A DNA stretch of 64,000 nucleotides from Vreelandella neptunia. Lineage in GTDB: Bacteria > Pseudomonadota > Gammaproteobacteria > Pseudomonadales > Halomonadaceae. Positions within the stretch are counted from its first letter, which is position 1; the number at the start of each line of letters is the position of its first letter. The DNA is taken from assembly GCF_034479615.1 (NCBI RefSeq), contig NZ_CP140255.1, positions 2,976,001 through 3,040,000 on the forward strand. Reading direction: 5' to 3'. This document shows positions 42,657-51,215 of the stretch, one piece after another. The position numbers and the translations under genes were made by a program. The notes beneath the pieces are model-generated. The model did no database searches. It was not told the DNA's origin and worked only from the letters and a program-made list of their open reading frames with translations.

Positions 42657-45083
42657 ATGACGGCCCCTGTCTCTCCCTCACTTCTCGCGCCCGTGGCTAA
42701 CGGGCTCGTTGAGGATTACTTACACCAGCTAGGCAAGGGACAGCCCGGCACGTTTGACGCCATGCTCGATGGCCAGGGGCAGTTACGCCCTGGCTGGCAA
42801 AACTTAATCGGCTCATTAGAAGGCTTGGGCCCGACGGGGCGTCACCAGCAGCATGACGAGATTCAGCGCCTATTAGCTGAAAACGGCGTAATTTTTAATA
42901 TGCATGATGAAACCCAGGGGCGTTCGTGGCGGCTCGACCCGCTACCCTGGGTGATTGATGAAGCACAGTGGCATGCATTAGAAGCAGGGTTAATACAGCG
43001 CAGTCGTCTGCTGAGCGCCCTCTACGACGATATCTATGGGCCCAAAACGCTCTTTGAGGCGGGGCTGCTACCCACCCAGGAACTGCTCGTCTCAGCGCAT
43101 TTATTACTGCCCTGCCACCAGTCGTTACCCAATGACCGCGCGCCGATTGTTTTTCACGGCGTGGATGTGATTCAGGATACTCAGGGCCAGTGGCGGGTGA
43201 TGGCAGACCGACTACAGGCGCCATCCGGTACTGGCCTTGCGCTTGAAAACCGCATACTGATGGCCCGCGCCCTGCCGGATATGTACCGCAATGCGCCATT
43301 AAAGCGGTTAGCGGGTTTTCTTGACCTACACCACCGCACGCTGATCGCCATGGCCTATCAGCATCGTGATAACCCCACGCTTATCTTATTAACGCCGGGG
43401 CCGGGGAGCCCACGCTATTTTGAGCACGCCTATCTAGCCAACTACCTTAATATTGCGCTGGTTGAAGGCCAGGATTTGGTCGTTCGTGATACCCAGGTGT
43501 GGCTGCGCACCCTGGGCGGTTTGCAGCCAGTGGATGTGATACTGCGCCACTGCGACGACGCTTACTGCGACCCGTTGGAACTACGCGGCGATTCGCAGTT
43601 GGGCGTACCTGGGCTTCTACAGGCCATGCGCGCAGGCGGCGTGGCGCTATCTAACGCCTTGGGGGTGGGCATTTTGGAAGCTCCGGTGTTAGCGGACTAC
43701 TTACCGATGCTGTGCGAGCATCTGCTGGGTGAGACCCTGCTACTGCCCAACGCCGATGCCACGACGAAACCAGCCACTGCGCCGGTTTTTGATAGCCACC
43801 TGCAGCATCTGGAGCCCACCACGCTCAATCTTCGCTGCTTTGTGACACGCACACCCAATGCCACTACAAAAAGCAGCACTGCCGCTAAAAATAGTGCGGC
43901 AGGCGAGTACCAAGTAATGCCCGGAGGTTTAGCCTGGGTTGGTGAGCCTGGCTTGCCATCCCTAAGCAGCACCATCGTTAAGGATGTTTGGGTTACGGCG
44001 GCCTCTCCCCAGCCCCACGTTAGCCAGCTCCGTCAGGCCCGTGGCCCGGTGGTGGCTACCCGTGACGGCACTGACCTACCCAGTCGAGTCGCCGAAAGCC
44101 TATTCTGGTTAGGCCGTTACGGAGAGCGATTAGACACCCGTGCGCGACTGCTGCGAGAAGCGCTGCTCAGGCTGATGGAGTACGACCAGGATGAGATCGC
44201 CGATCAACTGCTCGATGAACTCCTGCTAGCGCTGGATATCACCACGCTAAACAAAGAGGACGAACTGCGGCTACAGGCACCGCTGATTGGCTTTGATCTA
44301 AAGCGCACCGCGCTGCTGGCCCAATTTGATGACGTAGATCCCCAGGCATTGCAGCCACTTTTTGCACAGTTGATGCGCAACGCACGCAGCGTGCGCGACC
44401 ATTTAGGCGACGACTCCTGGCGGGTGGTGCACCAACTGCGTCAGCGCATGGCCACCTTTAACCCCAGCTTAGGGGCCAGCGCGGCGCGGCGCGCCTGTGA
44501 AGGGCTGTCTGCTCAGCTAGCTGCCTTCTTCGGGCTGTGTAACGAAACCATGCCGCATCACTACGGCTGGCGGTTTATGGATATCGGCCGCTTCCTGGAT
44601 CGCGTGCTGGGGCTGCTGTCGCTGCTCAAGCTTACTCTCAATGCGCCGCATTCGCCGGGGCTAGCGTTGTGGGAAGTGGTGCTCGCCACCACCGATAACT
44701 TTACCGCCTATCGCCGCCGCTACCGCAGCGAGCTTCACCCTGCGGCGATTCTGGATCTACTGCTGTTTGATGAAACCAATCCCCGCTCGGTGGGCTATAT
44801 GCTCAAGCGCATTGAGCGTCAGATGGATCGCCTGCCCGGTAGCTCATCGCCCTACCGCAACGCTGAGCGACGGTTGTTAATTCAGGCCAATGCCGCGCTA
44901 CACTTGGCCGATATTGATCGATTAAGCCACTTGGCCGATACGCCAGAGGCGCAAGATGCCCTAGAGCAACTGCTGGATGCGTTGATTGAACCCTTAAACG
45001 CGCTTTCTGAAGCCATTAGCCAGAGCCATTTCAGCCACGTGGAGCGGCCGCGCCAGTTAGTCAGCATGGAGGCCGATGCATGA
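42657..45083 (+). CDS. Fused circularly permuted ATP-grasp / alpha-E protein
   Basis: An 808-residue fusion. The N-terminal part (about 1-450) matches the circularly permuted ATP-grasp family (VIQDTQGQWRVMADRLQAPS, PGPGSPRYFEHAYLANYLN). The C-terminal part (about 475-800) is an alpha-E domain starting RVAESLFWLGRYGERLDTRA. Compared with the standalone ATP-grasp here, about 60 residues are missing after ETLLLPN, including the VVKPANESGGYGM segment with the Lys; low-complexity Thr/Ala sequence (ADATTKPATAPV) is in its place. A second such stretch (NATTKSSTAAKNSAAG) follows. ATP binding may therefore be lost. It overlaps the next gene by ATGA. Confidence 0.9.
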   Translation: MTAPVSPSLLAPVANGLVEDYLHQLGKGQPGTFDAMLDGQGQLRPGWQNLIGSLEGLGPTGRHQQHDEIQRLLAENGVIFNMHDETQGRSWRLDPLPWVIDEAQWHALEAGLIQRSRLLSALYDDIYGPKTLFEAGLLPTQELLVSAHLLLPCHQSLPNDRAPIVFHGVDVIQDTQGQWRVMADRLQAPSGTGLALENRILMARALPDMYRNAPLKRLAGFLDLHHRTLIAMAYQHRDNPTLILLTPGPGSPRYFEHAYLANYLNIALVEGQDLVVRDTQVWLRTLGGLQPVDVILRHCDDAYCDPLELRGDSQLGVPGLLQAMRAGGVALSNALGVGILEAPVLADYLPMLCEHLLGETLLLPNADATTKPATAPVFDSHLQHLEPTTLNLRCFVTRTPNATTKSSTAAKNSAAGEYQVMPGGLAWVGEPGLPSLSSTIVKDVWVTAASPQPHVSQLRQARGPVVATRDGTDLPSRVAESLFWLGRYGERLDTRARLLREALLRLMEYDQDEIADQLLDELLLALDITTLNKEDELRLQAPLIGFDLKRTALLAQFDDVDPQALQPLFAQLMRNARSVRDHLGDDSWRVVHQLRQRMATFNPSLGASAARRACEGLSAQLAAFFGLCNETMPHHYGWRFMDIGRFLDRVLGLLSLLKLTLNAPHSPGLALWEVVLATTDNFTAYRRRYRSELHPAAILDLLLFDETNPRSVGYMLKRIERQMDRLPGSSSPYRNAERRLLIQANAALHLADIDRLSHLADTPEAQDALEQLLDALIEPLNALSEAISQSHFSHVERPRQLVSMEADA

Positions 45084-45946
45084 ACTACACGCTGCGCCAT
45101 ACCACCCGCTACCACTACAGCGCCCCGGTCACACTTTGCCATAGTGAAGCGCGGGTGCTGCCCCGCAGAACGCCGCACCAGCAGTGTGGTGCCTCGGAAC
45201 TGCAGATAAGCCCCGCGCCGCAGGTGCAGATGGAGCGCCGCGATGTATTCGGTAATCGAGTGCTCTATTTCGCCATGGAGGATGTCCATCAAACGCTAGA
45301 TGTGACGGTAGTCACGCCACTGAGCACGCAACCCTTAGCGGCGCTACCAACCAGCTCAACTACGTGGGAACAGGCTGCTCAGCAGCTTGGCCAAAACAAA
45401 AGCTTTGACATTCAACTTTACCGCCTCGACTCGCCGTTTATTCGCCGTAACGACGAGCTAGCCAGCTTTGCCCACAGCTGCTTTACCCCAGGCAGACCGA
45501 TAGTTGAGGCAGCTTTAGCGCTTAATGAACTGATTTACAAAACCTTTGAGTATGACCCCAGCTTTACAACGCTAGCGACACCGCTAAGCGAGGTACTCGC
45601 CAACCGGCGCGGCGTCTGTCAGGATTTTGCTCACCTGGCGATTGGGGCGTTGCGCTCAGTAGGCCTCGCCGCACGCTATGTCAGCGGCTATTTAGAAACT
45701 CAGCCGCCGCCTGGGCAAGCACGACTTATAGGCGCAGATGCTTCCCATGCGTGGCTGGCTACCTGGATTCCCGAATGGGGATGGCTTGCCCTAGACCCCA
45801 CCAACGGCACCGTGGCTGGCGAGCAACATCCGGTGTTGGCCTGGGGGCGGGATTACGCCGATGTCGCCCCGCTCAAAGGCGTTATGAACGGGGGCGGCGA
45901 GCACCGTCTGGAAGTCGAAGTCGATGTAATGCCATTGGCGGGTTGA
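45080..45946 (+). CDS. Transglutaminase-like protein
   Basis: A 288-residue transglutaminase-like enzyme with an N-terminal beta domain (TLRHTTRYHYSAPVTL) and a catalytic core: Cys180 (RRGVCQDFAHLAIG), His223 (DASHAWLATWIPEWG) and Asp239 (ALDPTNGT). It overlaps the fusion gene by four bases, so the two are coupled. No signal peptide is seen. In this family the fold more often performs protease- or amidase-like chemistry than crosslinking. It completes the second gene set of the locus. Confidence 0.92.
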   Translation: MNYTLRHTTRYHYSAPVTLCHSEARVLPRRTPHQQCGASELQISPAPQVQMERRDVFGNRVLYFAMEDVHQTLDVTVVTPLSTQPLAALPTSSTTWEQAAQQLGQNKSFDIQLYRLDSPFIRRNDELASFAHSCFTPGRPIVEAALALNELIYKTFEYDPSFTTLATPLSEVLANRRGVCQDFAHLAIGALRSVGLAARYVSGYLETQPPPGQARLIGADASHAWLATWIPEWGWLALDPTNGTVAGEQHPVLAWGRDYADVAPLKGVMNGGGEHRLEVEVDVMPLAG

Positions 45947-45963
45947 TACCTGCCCACTGACCA

Positions 45964-46671
45964 CTAGGCCGATTCGTAGGCGGCCTTGAGACGATAAAAC
46001 TCCTCTACAATAGCGGCCATTTCATCGGCGTCGTAGTCGCAAAGGCCGCTCACGACCAGCTTTTTAGAGCCCACTCCAACGGCCTCCCCGGCTGACTCAA
46101 TCGAGAACTCCAGCAGCGCATCGGCACGCTTACCGTGCACCTCTAGCGAAGAGTGGTTCAGCGTTAAGCCAGGCGAAAAGCCATCCAGACGCTCGAGTGA
46201 AAATCCCATACTATCGTAGATCACCAGTGGGCGTTTGGGGTTAAACATGACCCCATGCTCTTCCATCAGCGGTTTGAGATAGTGTGGAAAATTTTTGCCT
46301 GAAAATGCTACATAGCAACGCGCAAAGGCTTCCACCACGTCGGGATCGTGGGTAATGTCGCCACTACGCACTACCTGTAAATAACATTTACCGCTCTCAT
46401 CGCTAACGTGAAGAGTGCCGTCGTCTGCTTCACTAAACTTCAGCGGCGTGTCAGCGCCCACCATGTTGGTGAAACGAAATTCCATTTGCCGCGACAACCC
46501 AAACTTTGTGAGTATCAGTACAAACAGTAGATCACCGGGCACACAAAAACGGCGTGCATCCGGGTTATGAATAGGGTTGTAGTCACCCGCCACGCCTTTG
46601 GCGAAGCGACTGGCCTGCTCTGCAGAGATCACTACATACTCTCCGCGCTGCGTGTAAAAATCCTTGAACAT
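45964..46671 (-). CDS. DUF3581 family protein
   Basis: A 235-residue protein of DUF3581, conserved in gammaproteobacteria. The motif GDYNPIHNPDARRFCVPGDLL resembles the active-site helix region of hot-dog-fold (MaoC-like) hydratases, so a related fold is possible, but no function is established. No signal peptide or membrane segment. It is divergent from a large AsmA-like gene and converges on the transglutaminase gene. Confidence 0.88.
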   Translation of the reverse strand: MFKDFYTQRGEYVVISAEQASRFAKGVAGDYNPIHNPDARRFCVPGDLLFVLILTKFGLSRQMEFRFTNMVGADTPLKFSEADDGTLHVSDESGKCYLQVVRSGDITHDPDVVEAFARCYVAFSGKNFPHYLKPLMEEHGVMFNPKRPLVIYDSMGFSLERLDGFSPGLTLNHSSLEVHGKRADALLEFSIESAGEAVGVGSKKLVVSGLCDYDADEMAAIVEEFYRLKAAYESA

Positions 46672-46780
46672 GGCGTTTGTTGCCTGCCTAGCGTTGAAAT
46701 CGAAAACCCGTCACTGCCCAACGCCGCGCATAATGCCATAAAACACGCCCCAACAGGAGTTATCTGCTAGGGAAGCTACT

Positions 46781-49700
46781 ATGCCAGACGCGAACACTCG
46801 TAAAAATCACCTACCTCGCCTGCTGCTGAGGGTATTGATTGGCCTACTGTTTATCATCCTGGTTTGGGTGGCGGGCAGCTATTGGCTGCTTAATAGCCAG
46901 TGGCTGCCCGCGCACATTTCACAATTTGAGGGCATCGATATTCGCTGGGAGCAAGGTATTAGCCGACACCCAGGCCGCTGGGAAGTAGAGGGGCTGTATC
47001 TAGCTCGTGAAGATGAGGCGCTGCCGATTTCGATTGAGGCTGAACGCGCCACCCTTTCGCTCTCGCTACTGGCCCTGTTGCGCGGCGAGCTGCATATCGA
47101 TGCACTCGATGCTGTGGGTATTCGCCGCCTGACCGTTGGTGACATCGCACTTGAAGCCGACGGCGAGCTACAAGTCGCAGAGACCACCTTAAGTCGCGAC
47201 ACACTCGCGATCCCTCATGTTTCTCTCGCTATCACTAATGGTCGTTTAGTTCGCCTAAGCGATCAAGCAACCCTGGTGCGCGCTATCAATCTTAACGCTG
47301 ATGCGTCGCTCAAAACGATAACCCCTGTCAATGTTAACAGCGGCGAGTTGAACCCCGACCTACTGGCAGCGCTCTCCGCACAGCTTCATTTGGATGCCCA
47401 GGCGGATGCCTGGGATGTCTTTATGCCCTACCTGGATGCCTTGCCCTGGCTAACCCTGGAGGGGCGCGGGGCACTGACGGGAGAACTGGAGCTAATCGCT
47501 GGCAAGTTACGACCCGGTAGCGAACTTATGTTGGACGCACCCGTGCTGCGCTTAACCGTGGATGAGCAGCGCTTACGTGCGCCAACTGACTCGCCTCGCT
47601 GGATACTGCCGGATGCCCCTCCGCCTCGCCATACGGCTACGGGTGAGGGCCAAGTGCGCTTGGCGGTTGAGAACGATCAACTACATTTTTCAACGCAGCT
47701 AGCCGATGTTGAGCTAGCCGACACGTCTCCTTACGCAGAGCACGGCGAGCTACGCCTTGCTACCCAAATTCCCAATAAGCGCCTGGATCTACTCGACCTT
47801 CCCACCTCAGCAACACTCGCCTTGCAAGGCGATATCACCCGAATGGATATGCTGGATCGATATATTTCACCAGGTGTAGAAGGACAAAATTATGCAGGAG
47901 AAGGTACTGAAGGAGAGGCTACTGAAGCACAGATAGCTGCAGGAGAGAGCTCTGAACCAAAAGGCATTCACCTTTCCGGCCATGGCCAAATTGAGGCCGC
48001 GGCGAGTATTCGCCAATCGCGCCTTTATGACGCCCAACTGAGTGTTCAAGCGCCGACACTGGCAGCAGATACACGTGAATTCATTGCCCAAGGTAGCGGC
48101 TCACTAGATGCCCAGCTAACGCCACAAGAAGTTATTGAAGCAACGCTTAACTTTACCGACGCCACGTTGCACCACCAAGAGCGTCTATTGCTCGATGAAG
48201 CCGACATCAACATCGTGGCATCGAGCCCTCAAGACCCACAAACAGCCCGCGAAGAGGCATCTGCAACATTAAGCTGGCGATCTGCACGCCTGCCCAATAT
48301 CGACGTTTTGCAACCCTATTTAAACGCCATTTTACCTACCCCCGCGCCACTACAACTGCTTGGCGGGCAAGCCGCCAGCCACGGCCAGCTCACCATGGCG
48401 TCGGAGCAGCTCAGCGGAGAGGTGCATTTAGCCGGCAGCGGACTGACCACTCGCTGGCAGCGCGGCGAACAAGTCGGCACGTTAACCAGCGATATGCAGC
48501 TTTTCCTCCCCATTCAACAGGCGGAGGTGGATGGCTCAGCGCTGAATATCAGCGGCACCCGGTTGAGCTGGCAAGTGGCCGATGCTGACCTGCCTAGCGA
48601 GCGCTTAGAGAGCATATTAGTGCTCGATAACGGTCGTTTTCAACGCCAAGCGAACGTGCCAAGCGGTCAGTTTTCACTGGAAGGAAGCGTGCAGCGGCTA
48701 GGCTTTTTAAATGCTTTTCTACCGGATGCACATGGCTTGGCCATCGCGGGCGAAGGCCAACTCTTCGCTCAGGGCGCCTTTCGCGATAACCGCTTGCTGG
48801 CACCCACACGGCTGCGGGTCAACGCCGACCAGCTAGAAGTCTCGTTTTTAGACTATCTCGCCACTGGGCGTGGTGAGCTTACCGCCCAATTGGATAGTAC
48901 CGAGCAGGCCCAGCTCTCGCTTGGCATCCCCCGCTTTGCTTTGAGTCACCAAGGTGATGATAGCCCGCACCTGGAAGGTCGCCACTTTGCTCTCACCACG
49001 CAAACCGAGCGCTTCAGCGATGTGCTTGAATCTCCCCAGCCGGAGCACTTTATCACCCGCATCGCGCTGCCAATTACTGAGGTGCCCGATTTCACCCGCT
49101 ACAACCGCTACCTGCCCGAAGGCGCGGGTATTAGGTTGCTGGACGGGCAAGCCAGCCTGGAAAGCGAGTGGCTGCTGGAAGGTTTAAACGCCCAAGGCGA
49201 AATCACCCTGCGTGCCTTTGGCGCAGAGTTAGCGTTGCTGGATCAGCGGCTACGCGGCGATTTGCACCTCTATCTAGAGCTAACCGAGGGAGACCTGGAA
49301 ACACGTCGCTTCACCGCCAATAATTCTGTATTACGCCTGGAGAATGTTAATCGCCAGAGTGAAAACGGTTCGCCGGATGCCGGTTGGTGGGTAACGCTTT
49401 CCATGTTGGATGCGCAGCTGGCGTGGCAAGACCCTATCCGTCTAGCCAGCCAGCTACGCCTTGAGATGCGCGATACTGGCTTACTTGCCCGGCTATTTTT
49501 AGCCCGTGCAAGGGACAGCGACTGGCTTGGGCGACTGCTGAATGTTCACGATATAGAAGGCATCGCGCAGCTAGAAATCAGCGGCGAGCAGATCAGCCTT
49601 AGGGACTTGGCGCTCACCGGTGGCCCGCTGCTGCTGCTTTCTGATGTCACTCTGGCCAACCGCAGCGCAAACGGCGCGCTTTATGCCCGCCTTGGCGTGT

Positions 49701-49813
49701 TTGGATTAGGGGTCGAACTGGAGGACAGCGAACCAACCTTGCGCGTTTTTCAACCACGCCGCTGGTTTGACCGCTGGCGGGAGGCGAACCGCTCCCTAAG
49801 CCCTAATCGGTAG
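46781..49813 (+). CDS. AsmA-like / YdbH-type envelope protein
   Basis: A 1010-residue protein with one N-terminal membrane helix (about 12-33, LLLRVLIGLLFIILVWVAG) followed by a very long beta-rich periplasmic region. The start of the periplasmic part (WEQGISRHPGRWEVEGLYL) and the repeated amphipathic strands resemble the AsmA/YdbH/TamB group of lipid-bridging proteins, which help move phospholipid to the outer membrane; this assignment is by style, not by a firm motif. A low-complexity Gly/Glu insert near residue 370-390 is encoded in part by a 15-base duplication (47897-47926). Monocistronic. Confidence 0.75.
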   Translation: MPDANTRKNHLPRLLLRVLIGLLFIILVWVAGSYWLLNSQWLPAHISQFEGIDIRWEQGISRHPGRWEVEGLYLAREDEALPISIEAERATLSLSLLALLRGELHIDALDAVGIRRLTVGDIALEADGELQVAETTLSRDTLAIPHVSLAITNGRLVRLSDQATLVRAINLNADASLKTITPVNVNSGELNPDLLAALSAQLHLDAQADAWDVFMPYLDALPWLTLEGRGALTGELELIAGKLRPGSELMLDAPVLRLTVDEQRLRAPTDSPRWILPDAPPPRHTATGEGQVRLAVENDQLHFSTQLADVELADTSPYAEHGELRLATQIPNKRLDLLDLPTSATLALQGDITRMDMLDRYISPGVEGQNYAGEGTEGEATEAQIAAGESSEPKGIHLSGHGQIEAAASIRQSRLYDAQLSVQAPTLAADTREFIAQGSGSLDAQLTPQEVIEATLNFTDATLHHQERLLLDEADINIVASSPQDPQTAREEASATLSWRSARLPNIDVLQPYLNAILPTPAPLQLLGGQAASHGQLTMASEQLSGEVHLAGSGLTTRWQRGEQVGTLTSDMQLFLPIQQAEVDGSALNISGTRLSWQVADADLPSERLESILVLDNGRFQRQANVPSGQFSLEGSVQRLGFLNAFLPDAHGLAIAGEGQLFAQGAFRDNRLLAPTRLRVNADQLEVSFLDYLATGRGELTAQLDSTEQAQLSLGIPRFALSHQGDDSPHLEGRHFALTTQTERFSDVLESPQPEHFITRIALPITEVPDFTRYNRYLPEGAGIRLLDGQASLESEWLLEGLNAQGEITLRAFGAELALLDQRLRGDLHLYLELTEGDLETRRFTANNSVLRLENVNRQSENGSPDAGWWVTLSMLDAQLAWQDPIRLASQLRLEMRDTGLLARLFLARARDSDWLGRLLNVHDIEGIAQLEISGEQISLRDLALTGGPLLLLSDVTLANRSANGALYARLGVFGLGVELEDSEPTLRVFQPRRWFDRWREANRSLSPNR
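47897..47926 (+). repeat. In-frame 15-base duplication in the AsmA-like gene
   Basis: GGAGAAGGTACTGAA (47897-47911) is followed by GGAGAGGCTACTGAA (47912-47926), encoding GEGTE-GEATE in a loop that looks inserted. Confidence 0.7.
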
Positions 49814-49830
49814 TCTCTTCCGATTCGCCC

Positions 49831-50547
49831 TTAGCGTTTTTTGCGCTCACGGCGAATCATCCTCACCCGCTCTTTGGCTTTTTGCGGCGTAGAGAGCGGT
49901 GATGCCGCCTCATCATGAGGTTTCGGCGGCACCGTGACCCAGGCAAAGACCGGTAACGCCAAGCGCCAATGGATCGCCGCCAAACGCAGTCCAAGGGTGA
50001 CGCTCAGTGAGGCGGCAATCGCCATGGTCAGCGGCGCATCCAGGGCATGTAGCGCCACGTATACGATGCCCCCGGCCATCGCTGCCGTCGCGTAGACCTC
50101 TTCGCGAAGCACCATGGGCACTCGTTGAGCCAACACATCGCGTATCATCCCGCCTGCTACACCCGTCATCATGCCCATCAAGACTGCTACCGTGCCCGAG
50201 CTGCCCAGCAGCAGTGCCTTATGAGTACCAATCACAGTAAACAGCGCCAAGCCAAACGCATCGGCGATCGGTAAAAAGCCCCTCGACAGGCGGTGGATAT
50301 AGTGAAAGCCCATCAACGACAAACCCACTGTGGCTAAAATCACCCACAGGTAGGCTGGATCCGTCACCCAAAAGACCGGCCTGATACCTAGCACTAAATC
50401 CCGCAGCGTGCCCCCGCCAATACCGGTCACTGCCGCCAGCACCAGCATGCCGATCGGATCCATCCGCGACCGGCACGCCAAAATCACGCCCGACAGCGCG
50501 AACACGATGACACCCGCCATATCCAGCCAATAGACCACGCCCGACAC
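49831..50547 (-). CDS. TRIC-family cation channel (UPF0126)
   Basis: A 238-residue inner-membrane protein of the bacterial trimeric intracellular cation channel family (YicG-like), with seven hydrophobic helices in two repeats; GIGGGTLRDLVLG and GVAGGMIRDVLA are the paired glycine-rich kinks lining the pore. An ATG-initiated frame opens at 50595, but AAGGAG lies six bases before the GTG at 50547, so MSGVVYWLDMAG is the likely start. The C-terminal tail is basic and cytosolic. Divergent from nfeD. Confidence 0.9.
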   Translation of the reverse strand: MSGVVYWLDMAGVIVFALSGVILACRSRMDPIGMLVLAAVTGIGGGTLRDLVLGIRPVFWVTDPAYLWVILATVGLSLMGFHYIHRLSRGFLPIADAFGLALFTVIGTHKALLLGSSGTVAVLMGMMTGVAGGMIRDVLAQRVPMVLREEVYATAAMAGGIVYVALHALDAPLTMAIAASLSVTLGLRLAAIHWRLALPVFAWVTVPPKPHDEAASPLSTPQKAKERVRMIRRERKKR

Positions 50548-50657
50548 GACCTTCTCCTTTATGCTCGCTATCTTTAAAGGCAGGCAGGATAGCACCCTTC
50601 AGAGGATATGCTCGCACCAAAAAACTCGCTTGCGGCCTAAGCGAGATAAGTTCACAT

Positions 50658-50680
50658 AATTAGGTTACGCTAACCTAATT
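50658..50680. promoter_or_regulatory. Perfect inverted repeat resembling a DtxR/IdeR box
   Basis: Ten-base arms AATTAGGTTA and TAACCTAATT flank CGC. The inner 19 bases match the actinobacterial DtxR/IdeR consensus (TTAGGTTAG..CTAACCTAA) at nearly every position. It ends 38 bases before the nfeD start codon and lies in the nfeD/TRIC divergent region, so it could control either or both. Confidence 0.65.
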
Positions 50681-50718
50681 GTCATTAACACTTTCATTCA
50701 CGAGGGAGTAACACTGCT

Positions 50719-51213
50719 ATGGACTGGAGCCCGGCTTATAGCTGGCTTGTACTCGCCTTGTTGCTGAGTTTGGCAGAGCTGACTTCTGGCGCGATGGTGC
50801 TACTCGCACTGGGTATTGCCGCTGCGCTAACAGCGGCCGTTACTGCGCTTGGGTTAACACTTCCTTGGCAATTGCTCAGCATGGGAGTTTTTACCGGGGT
50901 ACTGCTGCCGATCTGCATTATGGTCATTCGTCCGCGCTTCTCTCCCCGCGGTGTTGCTTATGGCACAACAGGTACAGGCGTAGAAAAAGGCAATCACTAC
51001 ATAACACTGCGCCGAGATTTTGATGATGCCACGGGCATTAAGGTCAACGGCGACTTCTACCGTTTACGCGTACTTGATAGCGGTGAAACCGAGCTACCTG
51101 ACGGCACACCGGTCGTATTTAGACGTTTTGAAGGTACCACTGCGCTGGTCACACTACATCAGCCTGCTGACGTCACCCTGCAAGATGACAATTCCCAACG
51201 CAAGGAGCCTTAA
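50719..51213 (+). CDS. NfeD family membrane protein
   Basis: A 164-residue protein with N-terminal transmembrane helices (about 6-65) and a C-terminal OB-fold domain (about 95-155; GVEKGNHYITLRRDFD, VVFRRFEGTTALVTL). NfeD proteins partner SPFH/flotillin-like proteins in membrane microdomains, and the next gene, two bases downstream, is such a protein. GAGGGAG precedes the ATG. It is the short form without a protease domain. Confidence 0.9.
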   Translation: MDWSPAYSWLVLALLLSLAELTSGAMVLLALGIAAALTAAVTALGLTLPWQLLSMGVFTGVLLPICIMVIRPRFSPRGVAYGTTGTGVEKGNHYITLRRDFDDATGIKVNGDFYRLRVLDSGETELPDGTPVVFRRFEGTTALVTLHQPADVTLQDDNSQRKEP

Positions 51214-51215
51214 CC

